Shown here: positions 1 through 10,338 of the stretch, piece after piece
Layout of the letters: the number at the start of each line of letters is the position of its first letter
Position numbering within the stretch: position 1 is the stretch's first letter
NCBI GenBank assembly: GCA_933207985.1
Contig: OW240913.1
Coordinates: 326,811,774-326,875,773 of the forward strand
Reading direction: 5' to 3'
Source: Pelobates cultripes
Taxonomy: Eukaryota; Chordata; Amphibia; Anura; Pelobatidae
DNA length: 64,000 bases
Translations under genes and position numbers: made by a program
The notes under the pieces: model-generated
The model's database searches: none
What the model was told of the DNA's origin: nothing
Seen by the model: only the letters and a program-made list of their open reading frames with translations

Positions 1-170
1 GACATAGCCATATCCCGAATCTTCTTTTTTGGTTTATACTTTGCATGATATAGGTCGCTTATTTGGGTAGCGACCTAGGGAGGCTGTTACGCATCTTTAT
101 AAGCTAAGTACTATTGCTTTCTTAATTTGTTATTTTGTATGTACACTGTTTGAGTTGTACTTGTAAGCTA
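1..170. other. Unique left flank before copy A
   Basis: No gene or clear repeat is recognised here. Homology with the second copy starts abruptly at position 171 (matching 40910). This stretch has no counterpart immediately left of copy B, so it marks one breakpoint of the large duplication. Confidence 0.5.
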
Positions 171-304
171 TTATGTCGTCCCCTGACCTTTTCGTTGAAA
201 GGAAATAGAGCACCATAGGTCTTTACCATTATCCCACATTTTTAAGAGTTTTTGATAAACGGTTTGGTTTTCATATGCCTTTGTAAAAAGTAATGGAATA
301 CTAC

Positions 305-331
305 TAGTAATAATAATAATAATAATAATAA
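305..331. repeat. TAA trinucleotide microsatellite
   Basis: A run of TAA/ATA units. The same run is present in copy B near 41045-41072. Just after it, copy B carries a short extra direct repeat (AGCAACTTTTGTCC) that copy A lacks. Confidence 0.8.
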
Positions 332-359
332 GCTTAACAAAAACCAAAGCTTGTCCACC

Positions 360-530
360 TAATAATTAGACTTGTGCAATGGGAACGAAAATAGTTTGTA
401 CAAATCATTTCATCCATAAACAAATTTTGGTTTGTCTGAACTGAATTTTGTCCTTTGAACAGTTCAGGTCGAAAACAAACTGCCTAGTATTTTCATTTCA
501 GATTCTGATTTGAATGATTAATGCAGTTTC
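360..530. repeat. Relic of a CGAA/GAAC-rich dispersed repeat
   Basis: The segment contains diverged motifs such as TTTTGGTTTGTC and GAACTGAATTTTGTCC. They resemble the CGAA-rich doublet at 7695-8131 and the stretch at 8260-8355. It is probably an old member of the same dispersed family. The class is not determined. Confidence 0.4.
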
Positions 531-542
531 CGACTGGTTAGT

Positions 543-717
543 TTTCAGCTGCTTAGTAAATAACTCCCTAAATTGGTATACTTATTTGGGATTGCCATAT
601 TTAAGGGTACCAAATTAGAGAATTGTTTAGTAGATATCTCCATTCTTTGGTATCCTTAAATATGATAATTCCTCATAAGGACACCAATTTAGGGAGCTAT
701 GTACTAAGCAGCTGAAA
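543..717. mobile_element. Palindromic MITE with ~65-bp inverted arms (copy A)
   Basis: The left end TTTCAGCTGCTTAGTA is mirrored by TACTAAGCAGCTGAAA at the right end. The arms continue inward through CTCCCTAAATTGGT / ACCAATTTAGGGAG and the TATTTAAGG / CCTTAAATA blocks. The element is 175 bp with a short loop, typical of a non-autonomous DNA transposon. No clean target duplication was identified, so no superfamily is assigned. The allele in copy B (41297-41471) has the same length with a few substitutions. Confidence 0.75.
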
Positions 718-1890
718 GGTCAGAATTAAGTAAAGCCCTTTTCTTAATTTTGGTCTTTCAGCTATTAGTAATAGTATTAGAGATATTTATGTAGTAGACT
801 AATAGGGGCATGTCTACTAAACAATGAGCAACCAGTTTGTTACTAAAGCAAGCTGTTAATATACAAAAAATAAAAAAATTACATTCAGTTTTCCACCAGA
901 CCAAAAGCCCAGATAAAACGTTTCATTTATATTACAGTCACAAGGAAAATGTCTATTTCTTCAGAGGAACTAAAGTGACTAAATTAGTATAATTTACTGT
1001 GTTTTGTTTTCAAAGTTCATGTCAGAAATGCATTTGCTAAACTTTTTTTTAGTCGTACGGAAGATATATGGTCTGGTAAAAGCAACAAGTTGTCAGTTGC
1101 ATTGGTGAAGTCAAAGCTTCAAGGCCATTTGAACTTTGCGAAATTATCATGCCTTGAATTTTAAAATATTTCTGGAAGGTCAACGAGACAAAAATCTTTG
1201 AATGCATCAATGATAAATGTGAATAAGTGTCTCGATGGCTATGAAGCAGAGACAAGAATTCAGAATATCACTTAAGTGCTCATGGCAATCTACTTTATGG
1301 AATCTGAGAAATAGAACGCAAGCATGGAAAATGTATCAAAAATATGTAATAAAAATATGCTAAGTTTTGTCACACAAATGGATACTGGTGCATCTAATGT
1401 ATCATGGGATACTAAAGGATCAGTCTAATCACCATCACCACTGCATCTTATTGTAGAGATTATGGTTCAAGAAACCTTCGGCTGCAGTCCCATTTTTGTC
1501 AAACTGTTTTCTAGTGGCTTTATAAAAAATCAGGGGTCTCCTAGCGAAGTCCATCCCCTCTGCTGTTTAAGATTATGAGGAATTTTGCTTCTTTATTATC
1601 TGTACAAATTTGGACTCTAAAGAATGCTAGGCAAAACTACACTCAATAACCTGTAGTGGTTATGGTGCTTATAGTGTCCCTTTATGTTGGTATTTATCAA
1701 GCTGTGATATACTCTAACATATTTACATACAGAGTGGATTGGGTAGATTTATTTTGCTTGGTATACCCATCTTGATGTTGCTCCTCCTACTTTGATCCTC
1801 CATAATATCAATGCAACAGCTGACTGCTTGATGGTCTTTAATGGAGCTCACAGGTTCTATTAAATAGTTATTAATTGTGTGTCACGTAGG
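718..1890. other. Intergenic DNA, no gene seen
   Basis: AT-rich sequence with no supported exon. A degraded T2-like MITE end (TATAGTGTCCCTTTA near 1670-1685) is the only recognisable repeat trace. The short open frames here do not look like protein families. Confidence 0.5.
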
Positions 1891-1901
1891 CCACCTGCCT
1901 C

Positions 1902-2372
1902 TTAAACAACTATAAACTTACCCATGGTCCCTGCTATTTCTCCTTTAAATTGCAGGATATCCATTGCTATATTTTTGCAAATGGTCACCAGAAGGCTCTT
2001 GAGCATTTCCTCAGCAACAGGAGCTGAGTCCACAAACTTGGACACAGTAGATTGTGAGAGAAATCTGAGACTTTGTCTGAAGAGGCTGAGAAGACATTGC
2101 TGGGCGCCATATTGGGGCTTGCGTCTCACTGAGCTTAGCAAAAAATCACCAATATTCCCCAATATCCCCTGTCCCTTTCTGCCATTTGTTTTTTGCTTTT
2201 GGGCCCCATGGCAGAATAGAACAGACTGGTGCTTAGTGGCTCTTCGGAGAAAGCTGTTCTGAAGTAGCATTTTATCAATGGTCACTGAAGGACAGTTAGT
2301 TTGTGGTGGGGGCCTAGGTAATACAGCAATTACTGGAAAATGGGACCATGATGTTCCTAGCATCATGACCAC
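1902..2372 (-). pseudogene. Degraded L1/Tx1-like ORF1 fragment (copy A)
   Basis: An uninterrupted 156-codon frame on the minus strand contains a GNIGDFLL block followed by a Lys/Arg- and Gln-rich stretch and a helical EEMLKSLLVTICKNIAMDIL segment. This arrangement resembles the N-terminal part of ORF1 proteins of vertebrate L1/Tx1 non-LTR retrotransposons, which have a GDIGxLL-type motif ahead of a coiled coil. No RRM domain, ORF2 or poly(A) tail was recognised, so only a remnant is claimed. In copy B the same frame is broken by loss of one C in a C-run (CCCCTGTCCC in A, CCCTGTCCC in B). The family assignment comes from motif resemblance only. Confidence 0.35.
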
Positions 2373-3993
2373 TACAACAGTTTGTAGTAGTTATGATGTT
2401 TGGAGTAACCCTTGAAGATTGTTAGTAGTGATGAAAGTAGGAGTCTTCAGTGAGTCTTTTTTTTTTTCAATTTGACAATTGAAAGTTATTGAGGTACATT
2501 TGTCAAATATATTCAATGCAAGTACGACTACGATCATATGACGTACAACAGTGTCTCACCAATACAAAAAAATAAATACCTCAACGATAGGGAGACACAC
2601 AAAGACAGATATCCTAAATACTTTTAACAAAAGTTGGAAAGTAACAATATATACAGGTCAAGAGAAGGGGAAAAGCATAATAAAGGAGAAGACAGGTGTT
2701 TGGGGGGAAAGAATTGGCTATGATATGGAGGTCTGTGCGGTGGAGAGGAGATAGAGCTACTTTTTACCCAATTACTTTCTCACAAATGCATAATGGAGGT
2801 GCTGCCTAATCTGTGACAGCAAGGACTATTGGTGTTGGTGTAAGTGGATGAGAGAAATTTTTTTATTATTTTCTCTTTTCTTTCCTATCTACTGTTTCCC
2901 TCGACCCATGATACCCTATGTCTTAACCTACATTCAACTCACGCACTCTCATTCAGTTCAATGTATATAAGCTAGCCATATCCTCTGTGCATCTAACTTC
3001 TGTTTGTTTGAGCTAAATTTGTCTCTGAACATATTTTCATATGACGAATTTCAAGATATCTGGCCAAGCACTCTATAAGCCTGGGGAGGTAGTTTTCTAT
3101 TACTATATTTTCCAATATTAACAAGTAGTAAAAGAAAGAGCTAACAAGGTTTTTGTCATGGATTTAGGAGGCACATTTGTGGGGATAGCAGGTTGGAGGT
3201 TTGAGTTTTGCGCATAACTGTTCAAATAGCAAAAGGGGTGAGGGTTCTCCCCCAGGAGCCTGCTTTTTGTCCACTGAGGACTTCAACTGTAGGTGCTGGT
3301 AGGATGATACAGCTCGAGATGGAGGTTTAAAAAACTGCTGTAATTCAGGAACAGGCTGCAGTGATCCAAACCTGAATACTTAATATAAAAAAATAACCCC
3401 TTGTTGGACCCATAGATTGATCCAGCAAGTCTTTTAGGAGTAAGTATTGTGGCAGAAGATCTTACAGGCAACCAAATAGAACAGGTGGTTTGGTAGACTG
3501 GTGCGGTAGTGGAATTGGCAGGCTGTATGCAACGTCAGTAATGGCAGTAATGGTCAGATATCAAGCTTGGGAAATTCTGTTTATATGGAGTGGCAAGCAG
3601 AGGTCTGAATCATGGATTAATCTATCAGGATCTCATGTTGCAACGTTGTATTGCACTTGAAAAGAAAGTAACTGAATGATACAAAGTTGCACCCAGCATC
3701 TTTCATCTTTTAAGTGATGAAGAGAGAGAGTCACACACTACATGGAGACATGGCTGAGACAGACAAGGAAGAAACGCAGGCAGCTGGAGAGATTAAAGGA
3801 ACACAGCTGAGATAATTCATGACAATTGTTGAACACTCATCAACAGTTGAATTTTTGATAAGGCATGAGTGGCATGAAAAAATGTTTTTTCACAGTTTAG
3901 GAAATAATAACGTGTGCATAATATGTCCAGTTTAGGAAAATTAATTAAAAATAAATTCATTTATGTGTCTTGATTTATAGAGTACATAATATG
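2373..3993. other. Intergenic DNA with an A-specific deletion point at 3190-3192
   Basis: No gene recognised. At 3189/3193 copy A reads GATAGC-AGG-TTGGAGG, where copy B carries 357 bp instead of the 3-bp AGG filler. This looks like a deletion in A with a small filler, or a replacement in B. Confidence 0.6.
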
Positions 3994-5018
3994 TGTGGCA
4001 AACCCAGCCACTCGACCTATAACTGGACACTATGCCTTTAAGGGTTGCCTATAGATCTGGAGAGAGATGCGTTGTACCTGTATGTGCCTGCTTCATATAT
4101 TCCCTGCATTGCCTGTACCTATCTGTTCCGCCGAATGCAAATGGCGGTTTGTATGGGGATTCTCGTTCGTTTCACGAACGGCACTTTGGAGGGCCGTTCG
4201 TGAACCGAATGCGATACCCCCTAATAGCCCACACACTTAGAGGCGTGTGGCGCTAGTTAACCGATTGCAACATTGTTGCAATCGGTTATTAGAGGCTCTC
4301 CTGGGTGGCCGTCGTTCGACTACCGACCATGCGGCGGTCGGCCATCTTGGATCCTTTGTTCCCCAGCGGGGTTATGTCGTCGAGCGCCTGGTACTAAAAA
4401 CGGCTACTCGACGGCATGAGCCCCGCTGAGCCTCCAGGACGTTCGGGAGTTTCGGGACGTTCGGTATTTTGTTTCCTAATAGCAATCGGTTCCTTTTGTA
4501 TATTTTATGTGAATTGTGTTGTTCGTGCGGCGTTCGGTTAGTTTAGCTGGGATCTGAGCGGTAACTTCACGAATGATACCCTCAGACCCCAGCTATCTGC
4601 CGAACGTCCATTCGTGTAAATCCACTATATATTCATCAAGTTATTGATTTTTATGCGAATTATCGGTTCTGCTGCACGAGGGGATAGTCCACTTAACGGT
4701 GCATTCTGGGAAGACTATCCCTCTCGTGCAGCGGTGCCTGATGGGAGAAATATGGTGTAATGTAAGTCCCCCATGTAGTCCCCTCCTGTACAACCCCTGT
4801 AATGTCAGTTTGGAAACCCCTTGCATGGGGAATTGCATAAATACTGTGACCTGTGATTAAAACCTGAGTTGACTCCCAGCCTATGTGTCGTCTAGTTCTT
4901 GGGAAGGAAGGGTTACTGCAGTGCTGTTTGGATTAATATATGCTGATTCCCTGGATTATCCTTTGTTGTTCCTGTTACCCAGCGGAGATATCGTGGATTA
5001 TACTGCCTCTCCGCTACA
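3994..5018. mobile_element. Solo LTR, present only in copy A
   Basis: The element starts TGTGGCAAACCC and ends CTCCGCTACA (TG...CA termini). It is flanked by an exact 5-bp target duplication ATATG at 3989-3993 and 5019-5023. Copy B has the uninterrupted site CATAATATGTATAGG near 45100, so the 1,025-bp length is defined by direct comparison. A TATA-like CATAAATA and an ATTAAA poly(A)-like signal lie near 4845-4860, followed by a U5-like tail. No internal gag/pol is present, so this is a solo LTR formed by LTR-LTR recombination. TG..CA ends and a 5-bp duplication fit Ty3/gypsy or an ERV-like family. The orientation suggested by TATA then ATTAAA is +, but this is tentative. Confidence 0.9.
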
Positions 5019-5023
5019 ATATG

Positions 5024-5690
5024 TATAGGATTTCAGCTTATTTTGAAAGTTACAGGTCACAAAATACAAGGACTAAAATAAAATTCAATGTGAAACTATT
5101 TTAGAAGTTGATATGTATGTCTTGTAAGTTTAGTAGCATCGCAAAAAATAAAATTTCCATACAAAAGTATATATTTATATAACGCACACATCACAGTCTA
5201 TTTACCTAAGGTTATTTTGACACTTGTTACGTACCTATTACATCGCTAATCTCTGCTAAATATTGGAGTAAAATTTAGTTTTTTTCTCTATTTTGACATA
5301 TACACATATAACAAGGTTTTTTTTAATGTGTATTTCGCAAAACTGGTGTGTGCTATTCTTGTACAGAACCCCATATTGTGTTCTAGATCTGCTGAGTACA
5401 ACGATACCCCCATTGTATGCCTTTGGCACTATTGTGTTGTAATAAACCCACAAAGGGCTTGCGTTTGAGAAAACAGACACCCCATCTTATATGGTGTATA
5501 TTGTGCCTTAACGTGTCACCATTTTGTGTCAATGTTTGGGGTGAGGAAATAAATTGCATTTTTTTACATACATGTAGTATTTTTTCTGAGTATTTCTTAC
5601 ACTTGATATGTACCACTGTCATAAAATCCCCCAAATAATGCTTAGTTACATCTTCTGAGTAAAACAATATGCCCAGTGTATGACCTAGAC
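5024..5690. other. Intergenic DNA, nothing recognised
   Basis: Only about two substitutions separate this stretch from its copy B counterpart (45105-45771). No exon, RNA gene or repeat family was identified. Confidence 0.5.
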
Positions 5691-6785
5691 CAGTGATGGC
5701 AAACCTATGGCCCGCATGCCACAGGTGGCACGCCGGGCCCTCTCTGTGGGCACGCGGCCATAGGTCGCCGGTCAGCATCAATGCAGAGTTGGCACCTGCC
5801 TGCCCAAAACGGCAGGCGCCTACTCTGCTTCCATGTTGGGAGGACAGGGGGAGGTATGTGAGAAGTAGCTGTCCTGTCCATGGCAACCATGGCAACACTC
5901 CACACAGTATTGCGCGGGAAGACAGGAGAACTGCAGGACCTGTCCCTCTTACCACCACCGGACCACCAGGGATTTCTGTGTCCGCCCCTCCTTCACAAAA
6001 GGTAAGAAGAAGGGAGGGGACACACACAGATTGTATTAATATATTTGTATTTTTGCAGCAGCACCCCCTCCTCTCCCACAAACACACAGCACTCCCCCAC
6101 ACAGCACCCCTCTCACACACAGCACCCCCCTCACACACAGCATCCCCACCAAACACACAGCACCCCCCTCACACACAGCAACCCCCACACACACAGCACT
6201 TCCCCCGAACCACCACACACACACACACAGCACTCCATCCCACACACAGCACTCCCTCACACACACACACAGCACCCCCCCACACACACAGCACCCCTCA
6301 CACACACACAGCATCCCACAGAGACACACAGCACCCCTCACACACAGCACTCCACACACACCCGTACACACAAACACATACACTGCACCCCTCAATGCAG
6401 TATGTGTGTGTGTGTATTCAGCAGACTGTGTGTATGTATTCAGCTGTGTGTGTGTATTCAGCAGTCTGTATGTGTATTCAGCATTGTGTGTTTTCAGCAA
6501 TCTTTATGTATTCAGCAGTCTGTGTATGTGTATCTAGCGAACTGTGTGCACGTATTCAGCAGTCTGTGTGTATGTTTGTGTGTGCGTGTATGCAGCGGAC
6601 TGTGTGCATGTTGGTGTGTATGTATTCAGCAGTCTGTGTGTGTGTCGGTGTGTATGTATTCAGCAGTCTGGGTGTGAATGTGTTCAGTAGTCTGTGTATT
6701 TTACTTGTATTGCATTTGTTGGAGATACTAATAAATATAAGGCTAATTTTATCTATAATTTAAATTTGTATTCCTGTGAGTTGTG
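5691..6785. mobile_element. hAT-like non-autonomous element with internal tandem arrays (copy A)
   Basis: The left end CAGTGATGGCAAACCTATGG is a typical hAT terminus. The GC-rich body contains the module ACCGGACCACCAGGGA near 5956-5972. Two tandem blocks follow: an ACACACAGCACCCCC-type block (about 6060-6385) and a TGTGTATTCAGCAGTC-type block (about 6400-6695). The right terminus and target duplication were not found, so the 3' end is probably truncated or overrun by the next repeat. The long open frames on both strands here are repeat translations and not genes. Confidence 0.6.
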
Positions 6786-6956
6786 TGCAGGCAGGGCCCC
6801 AGTGCACTGCTTTGCCCAGGGGCCCATAATGTTGTTAAGGTGGGACTGGCGGGAAAGAATCGGATCCACCAGGTAAGGAGCCTGGGTGGACTTCAAACCC
6901 CCACCCACACCAAAAAAAAACCAACATTATTTATGTTCTGGTAGGGAGAGGGCTAT
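6786..6956. repeat. Start of a second array-bearing repeat (copy A)
   Basis: Begins with GCAGGCAGGGCCCCAGTGCA and GCCCAGGGGCCC blocks, then a splice-donor-like CAGGTAAGGAG and an A-run, leading directly into the polypurine array at 6957. It resembles the heads of other array-bearing elements in the window but no termini were resolved. Confidence 0.4.
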
Positions 6957-7694
6957 ATACTGGGGGAAGGGGGATATGCTGGGGTAGTGAGGGGAATATG
7001 CTGCGGGGAGAGAAGAGGAGATGCTGCAGGGAGAAAAGAGGAGATGCTGGGGGGAGAAGGAGAGAAGAGGAGGGGAGAAAGGAAGAGGAGCTGAGAGGAG
7101 AGGAGGAGGAGGAGGAGATGCTGGGGGAGAAGAGGAGATGCTGGGGGAGAGGAGGAGGAGATGCTGGGGGGAGAGGAGGAGATACTGGGGAGAGAGGAGG
7201 AGATGCTGGGGAGAGGAGGAGGAGGAGGATGCTGGGGGGGAGAGGAGGAGGAGAAGATTCTGGGGGAAGAAAAGTAGAATCTGGGGGAGAGGAGGAGGAG
7301 AATCTGAAGGAGAAGAGGAGGAGATTCTGGGCGGAGGATGGGAGAGAAGGGGGGAGAAGGGGAGAGGAGGAGATGCTGAGGGGAGGGGATGCTGAGGGGA
7401 GAGGAGAGGAGGGGATGCTGGGGGAGAGGAGGAGGAGATGCTGGGGGAGAGGAGGAGGAAGAGATGCTGGTGAGAGTAGGAGATGCTGGGGGGAGAGGAG
7501 GAGGAGGAGATGCTGGGGGAGAGGAGGAGGAGATGTTGGTGGGAGAAAAGGAGAATCTGGGGAGAGGAAGAGGAGTATCTGGGGGAGAGGAAGAGGAGAA
7601 TCTGAAGGAGAAGAGGAGGAGATTCTGGGGGGAGGATGGGGGAGAAGGAGATGATGGGGGAGAGGAGGAGGAGATGCTGGGGGAGAGGAGGAGG
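6957..7694. repeat. Polypurine GGAGGAGATGCTGGGGGAGA minisatellite (copy A)
   Basis: About 740 bp of almost pure G/A on the + strand, built from variable units around GGAGGAGATGCTGGGGGAGA, with GAATCTG/GATTCTG variants. The allele in copy B (47037-47790) has a different order and number of variant units. The Ser/Pro/Leu-rich minus-strand frames of more than 250 codons here are low-complexity translations. Such tracts can form triplex or G-quadruplex structures. Confidence 0.9.
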
Positions 7695-8131
7695 GCAATT
7701 CGTTTTGTTCCGAATGTAAATTTGTGCGAAATGTCATGCCATTCGGACATTTGGATGCTTACGAATGTCTGAAGTGCCAAAGTTCGGAAGTACCGAAGCG
7801 CCGAAGTGTATCGGATTTCTGAAAAGTGGCAAAACAAGAGAGAGGGAGGAAAAATTACGTGAATGATGACAGGAATCTTGACCAATAAGCTAATTCCTTT
7901 TGTGCAATTCGTTTCGTTCCGCATGTACATTCGTACAAATTTCATGCCATTCGGACATTTGAATGCTTGCGAATGTCCAAAGTGCCAAAATTCCGAAGCG
8001 ACAATGTTTCTGCAGTTCTGAAATGCGAAACCAAACCGAATGCCATTGGTCCGAATTGCCGAAGCAGATAAATTTTTTACTTACCCGAATTTCCGAACCG
8101 AACCAAATTTTTGGCCCATGCACATCTCTAT
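7695..8131. repeat. CGAA-rich two-unit repeat (copy A)
   Basis: Two roughly 220-bp units (about 7695-7905 and 7906-8131) both start GCAATTCGTTT and share CATGCCATTCGGACATTTG and repeated CCGAA/TTCGG motifs. The segment ends near GCACATCTCTA. It is a dispersed, internally duplicated repeat of undetermined class. Related fragments lie at 360-530 and 8260-8355. Confidence 0.7.
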
Positions 8132-8668
8132 TGCATAGCCTTTCTTTGAAAGTAAGATTTTGTATTAATATTTATTGCTTTCAATTTGTATTAATCCTGT
8201 TCTATAAACAGGATTCATTCATTTCCATGGAGAGCAATAGTTGCTCGAAATTCTGTAAGATTTCACCAAATTTTGGCTGAACCGAAAATATTATTTTTTT
8301 CTTAATGAATGACTGAACTGTACCGAAAACGCTTTCCATACACACCTCTAATAATTACCCCTTTTACTCAACCCTGGCATATCTCCCACACGTCTCTATT
8401 TAAGAGGGACAGTCCTTTTTTGGGCCAAAATTGCCCCACTTTTCTAATCTAACGTGCCTCTTTTCTAGCAGCTCCATATTGTTGATGTGTCTGACGAATA
8501 ACAAAACCACAGTAATGTCTTTAAGCAAGAATGTGTTTAGAAATCAGTCTGTGTAAATAAGACGCAGTGTTCTTGTTCTAAATTACATTTAAGCTGCATA
8601 AATTGTATTAGTAAGTCACCTAAACTGTCTCAGAACAACCTCGCTATGACCAAGCCTTCACTCACACA
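8132..8668. other. Intergenic DNA with CGAA-repeat tail fragment
   Basis: 8260-8355 carries diverged GAACCGAAAAT motifs ending CACACCTCTAA, a fragment of the CGAA family. 8370-8450 (CTCCCACACGTCTCTATT...AGAGGGACAGTCC) looks like another short dispersed repeat. No gene was found. Confidence 0.4.
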
Positions 8669-9100
8669 CAGGGCCAGACTGGGGAAAAAATTTGGCCTGG
8701 GCATTTTTAATCACAGCAGCCCACTGAGAAGGGGGTGGGCCAAAGAGAGAGGTGTTTTGTCATCTCCAATGACAAGCATGCCCTCTCTCAAAGTGAGCAG
8801 GTTGGTTCAATACATTGGTTCAATACAAGAGCTGAAGAGCTCTTTTTTTTTTTAAATTATTGTAATATTTATGTCCCCACTCCCTTCTTACCTTTGCCTG
8901 GGAGGGGGGGGCCTTGTATCCCTGGTGGTCCGGTGAGGAGTGAACACTACACGCTTCGACCTCTCCCTCCCTCCACAGCCGCATCTCAGTGCCTGTGGGC
9001 CGGAGGGGAGATAGTTTGTCTCCCCACCTGCCCATGAAGGCACACAGCAGCGCTGGCGCTCTGCTAGCGCTGGCTCTGCATGGACCCGGGCCTGCTCACA
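8669..9100. mobile_element. GC-rich non-autonomous element fragment (copy A)
   Basis: The left end CAGGGCCAGACTGGGG resembles hAT-type termini such as CAGGGCTGGCC at 35368. The interior contains TTACCTTTGCCTGGGAGG and CCTGGTGGTCCGGTGAGG, the reverse complement of the module near 5956. No confident right terminus or target duplication was found. Copy B (48765 on) differs by a shorter G-run. Confidence 0.45.
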
Positions 9101-9469
9101 CCCCAAAAATGAAAGTGCCCCTCTTTGTCCATTCGAAATGTTGGTATTATTGTTATCGTTAAAAGAGTACTTTATAAATGTAAAAGTGATATATTCCTTG
9201 AAAAAAACACGTAAATACATTATTATTAATTGGCTTTTATATACCTTCAACAAATTCTGCAGCGCTATACAATATTATTAAGGGGACTTTAACTACAAAT
9301 GAGACAAACTATTACAGATTTTGATAAATGATCAGTGCATTATATAATAGTAAATATTTCATATAAAATCAAATGGGTCACTTCACCCTCTAAATAGAAT
9401 TCCATTATCAGCCATGCATGCATGATGTGAACACTGAACTTCCTCAAATAGTCCTTACTTGTTATTTCA
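9101..9469. other. rrp15 upstream region, nothing specific seen
   Basis: AT-rich sequence between the repeat fragment and the CpG-rich promoter. A short AGCGCTATACAATATTATTA piece resembles the tail of frog SINE-like repeats. Confidence 0.4.
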
Positions 9470-9621
9470 CTTGCCGGACACAAGGTGGCGATCGACTCAA
9501 GGGACGGGTGCCCGGATTAAAGATGGCGGCTGCTTGCTGGTGCCCGATCTATGGCGGATGTGCATCATACACCTGGTGATGCCCAACCCGGAAGTTGCCC
9601 TGTAAACACGTGTGTGCAGCC
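9470..9621 (+). promoter_or_regulatory. rrp15: Likely rrp15 promoter/5'UTR (copy A)
   Basis: A local rise in GC and CpG content immediately precedes the exon 1 start codon. AAGATGGCGGC at 9520-9530 matches the YY1 consensus and CCGGAAGT at 9588-9595 matches ETS/GABP sites. Both are common in promoters of vertebrate housekeeping and ribosome-biogenesis genes. No TATA box is evident. An upstream ATG (9523) opens a 19-codon frame ending in TGA at 9577-9579, in the same reading frame as the main ATG. The transcription start is not determinable from sequence. Confidence 0.6.
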
Positions 9622-9661
9622 ATGGAAGTAATATCTGGTGCTGAGCAGCTTGAGTCGGCGG
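9622..9661 (+). CDS. rrp15: rrp15 coding exon 1 (copy A)
   Basis: ATG GAA GTA ATA ... GCG G followed by the donor GTAAGAG encodes MEVISGAEQLESA plus one base of the next codon (40 nt, exit phase 1). Joining this G to exon 2 (AT TCC GAT...) gives GAT-TCC-GAT-ATT, so the acidic Asp/Ser run of RRP15 follows without interruption. The start is supported by a CpG-rich upstream segment, a CC before the ATG, and an in-frame stop at 9577-9579. RRP15 is a nucleolar factor required for pre-60S ribosomal particle maturation. The exon is too short for ORF prediction and rests on splice phase and context. An RNA-seq junction would settle it. Confidence 0.75.
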
Positions 9662-10338
9662 GTAAGAGAGAGATATAAAGTGTATAATGCAAAGTGCTGA
9701 ATACACAGGACGAACATGTCAGGGATCATCCCTTGGGATATTTGCTTTTTGGACTCTTGTCCACTTTGGGGACATCTCAGCAATGATGGTTAAACGTGAC
9801 ACAGTCTGCCTTTGGGGACAGGAGTGCAATGGGTGGTTGTCATCCCTGCATTAAAGCTTTGGGAGAGGGTTACTGCAGGAGCTGGACACATTTAGCTGAA
9901 GGACTGCACATCCCATGTTATATCTCTGCCTGGGAGAACTGTGTGTTCTTAAATAAGATAAAGTAGCCCTCTAACTTCCTAATGGTGGGCACTGTGTGGC
10001 TGAAGGTCCCATCATCCAGGTGATTTAATAAATGTATCCATCAAAAGTAGACTTTTTGTGAGAATACATGATTATAAATATCTAGGACGCCAAGTGGGCT
10101 GGGTGAAATGTGCTTTGCCCCTTAGTAATTAATTTTTGTCTGTAAATGGGGTATGGGAACAGATTCTAATGGATACATTGGATAACTGAGTTATCAGGGT
10201 AAACACAAGTGCTGTTCTGGGGCCGAGTGATAAGGAGCTATTCCCATGGAAACCAATAGGATGCCTTTAAACACTTAACAGTTTGCACCCAATATAATAA
10301 ATGAGGTTTCTTGGGAAATAATTCATTTCAAATTTGAA

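Noticed and set aside
3994..5018. Full endogenous retrovirus or retrotransposon with coding genes
   Set aside because: Only one LTR-like unit is present with target duplications at both ends and no internal gag/pol, so only a solo LTR is called.
5693..6763. A 356-codon open frame on the + strand, with a 257-codon frame on the minus strand
   Set aside because: Both are translations of AC/TG-rich tandem arrays inside a hAT-like element (His-Thr-Gln and Cys-Val repeats). No protein domain, no splice context.
6931..7945. Ser/Pro/Leu-rich minus-strand frames of 268 and 330 codons, and Glu/Gly/Arg-rich + strand frames
   Set aside because: The polypurine minisatellite is open in several frames on both strands, and the frames differ between copies, as expected for noncoding repeats.
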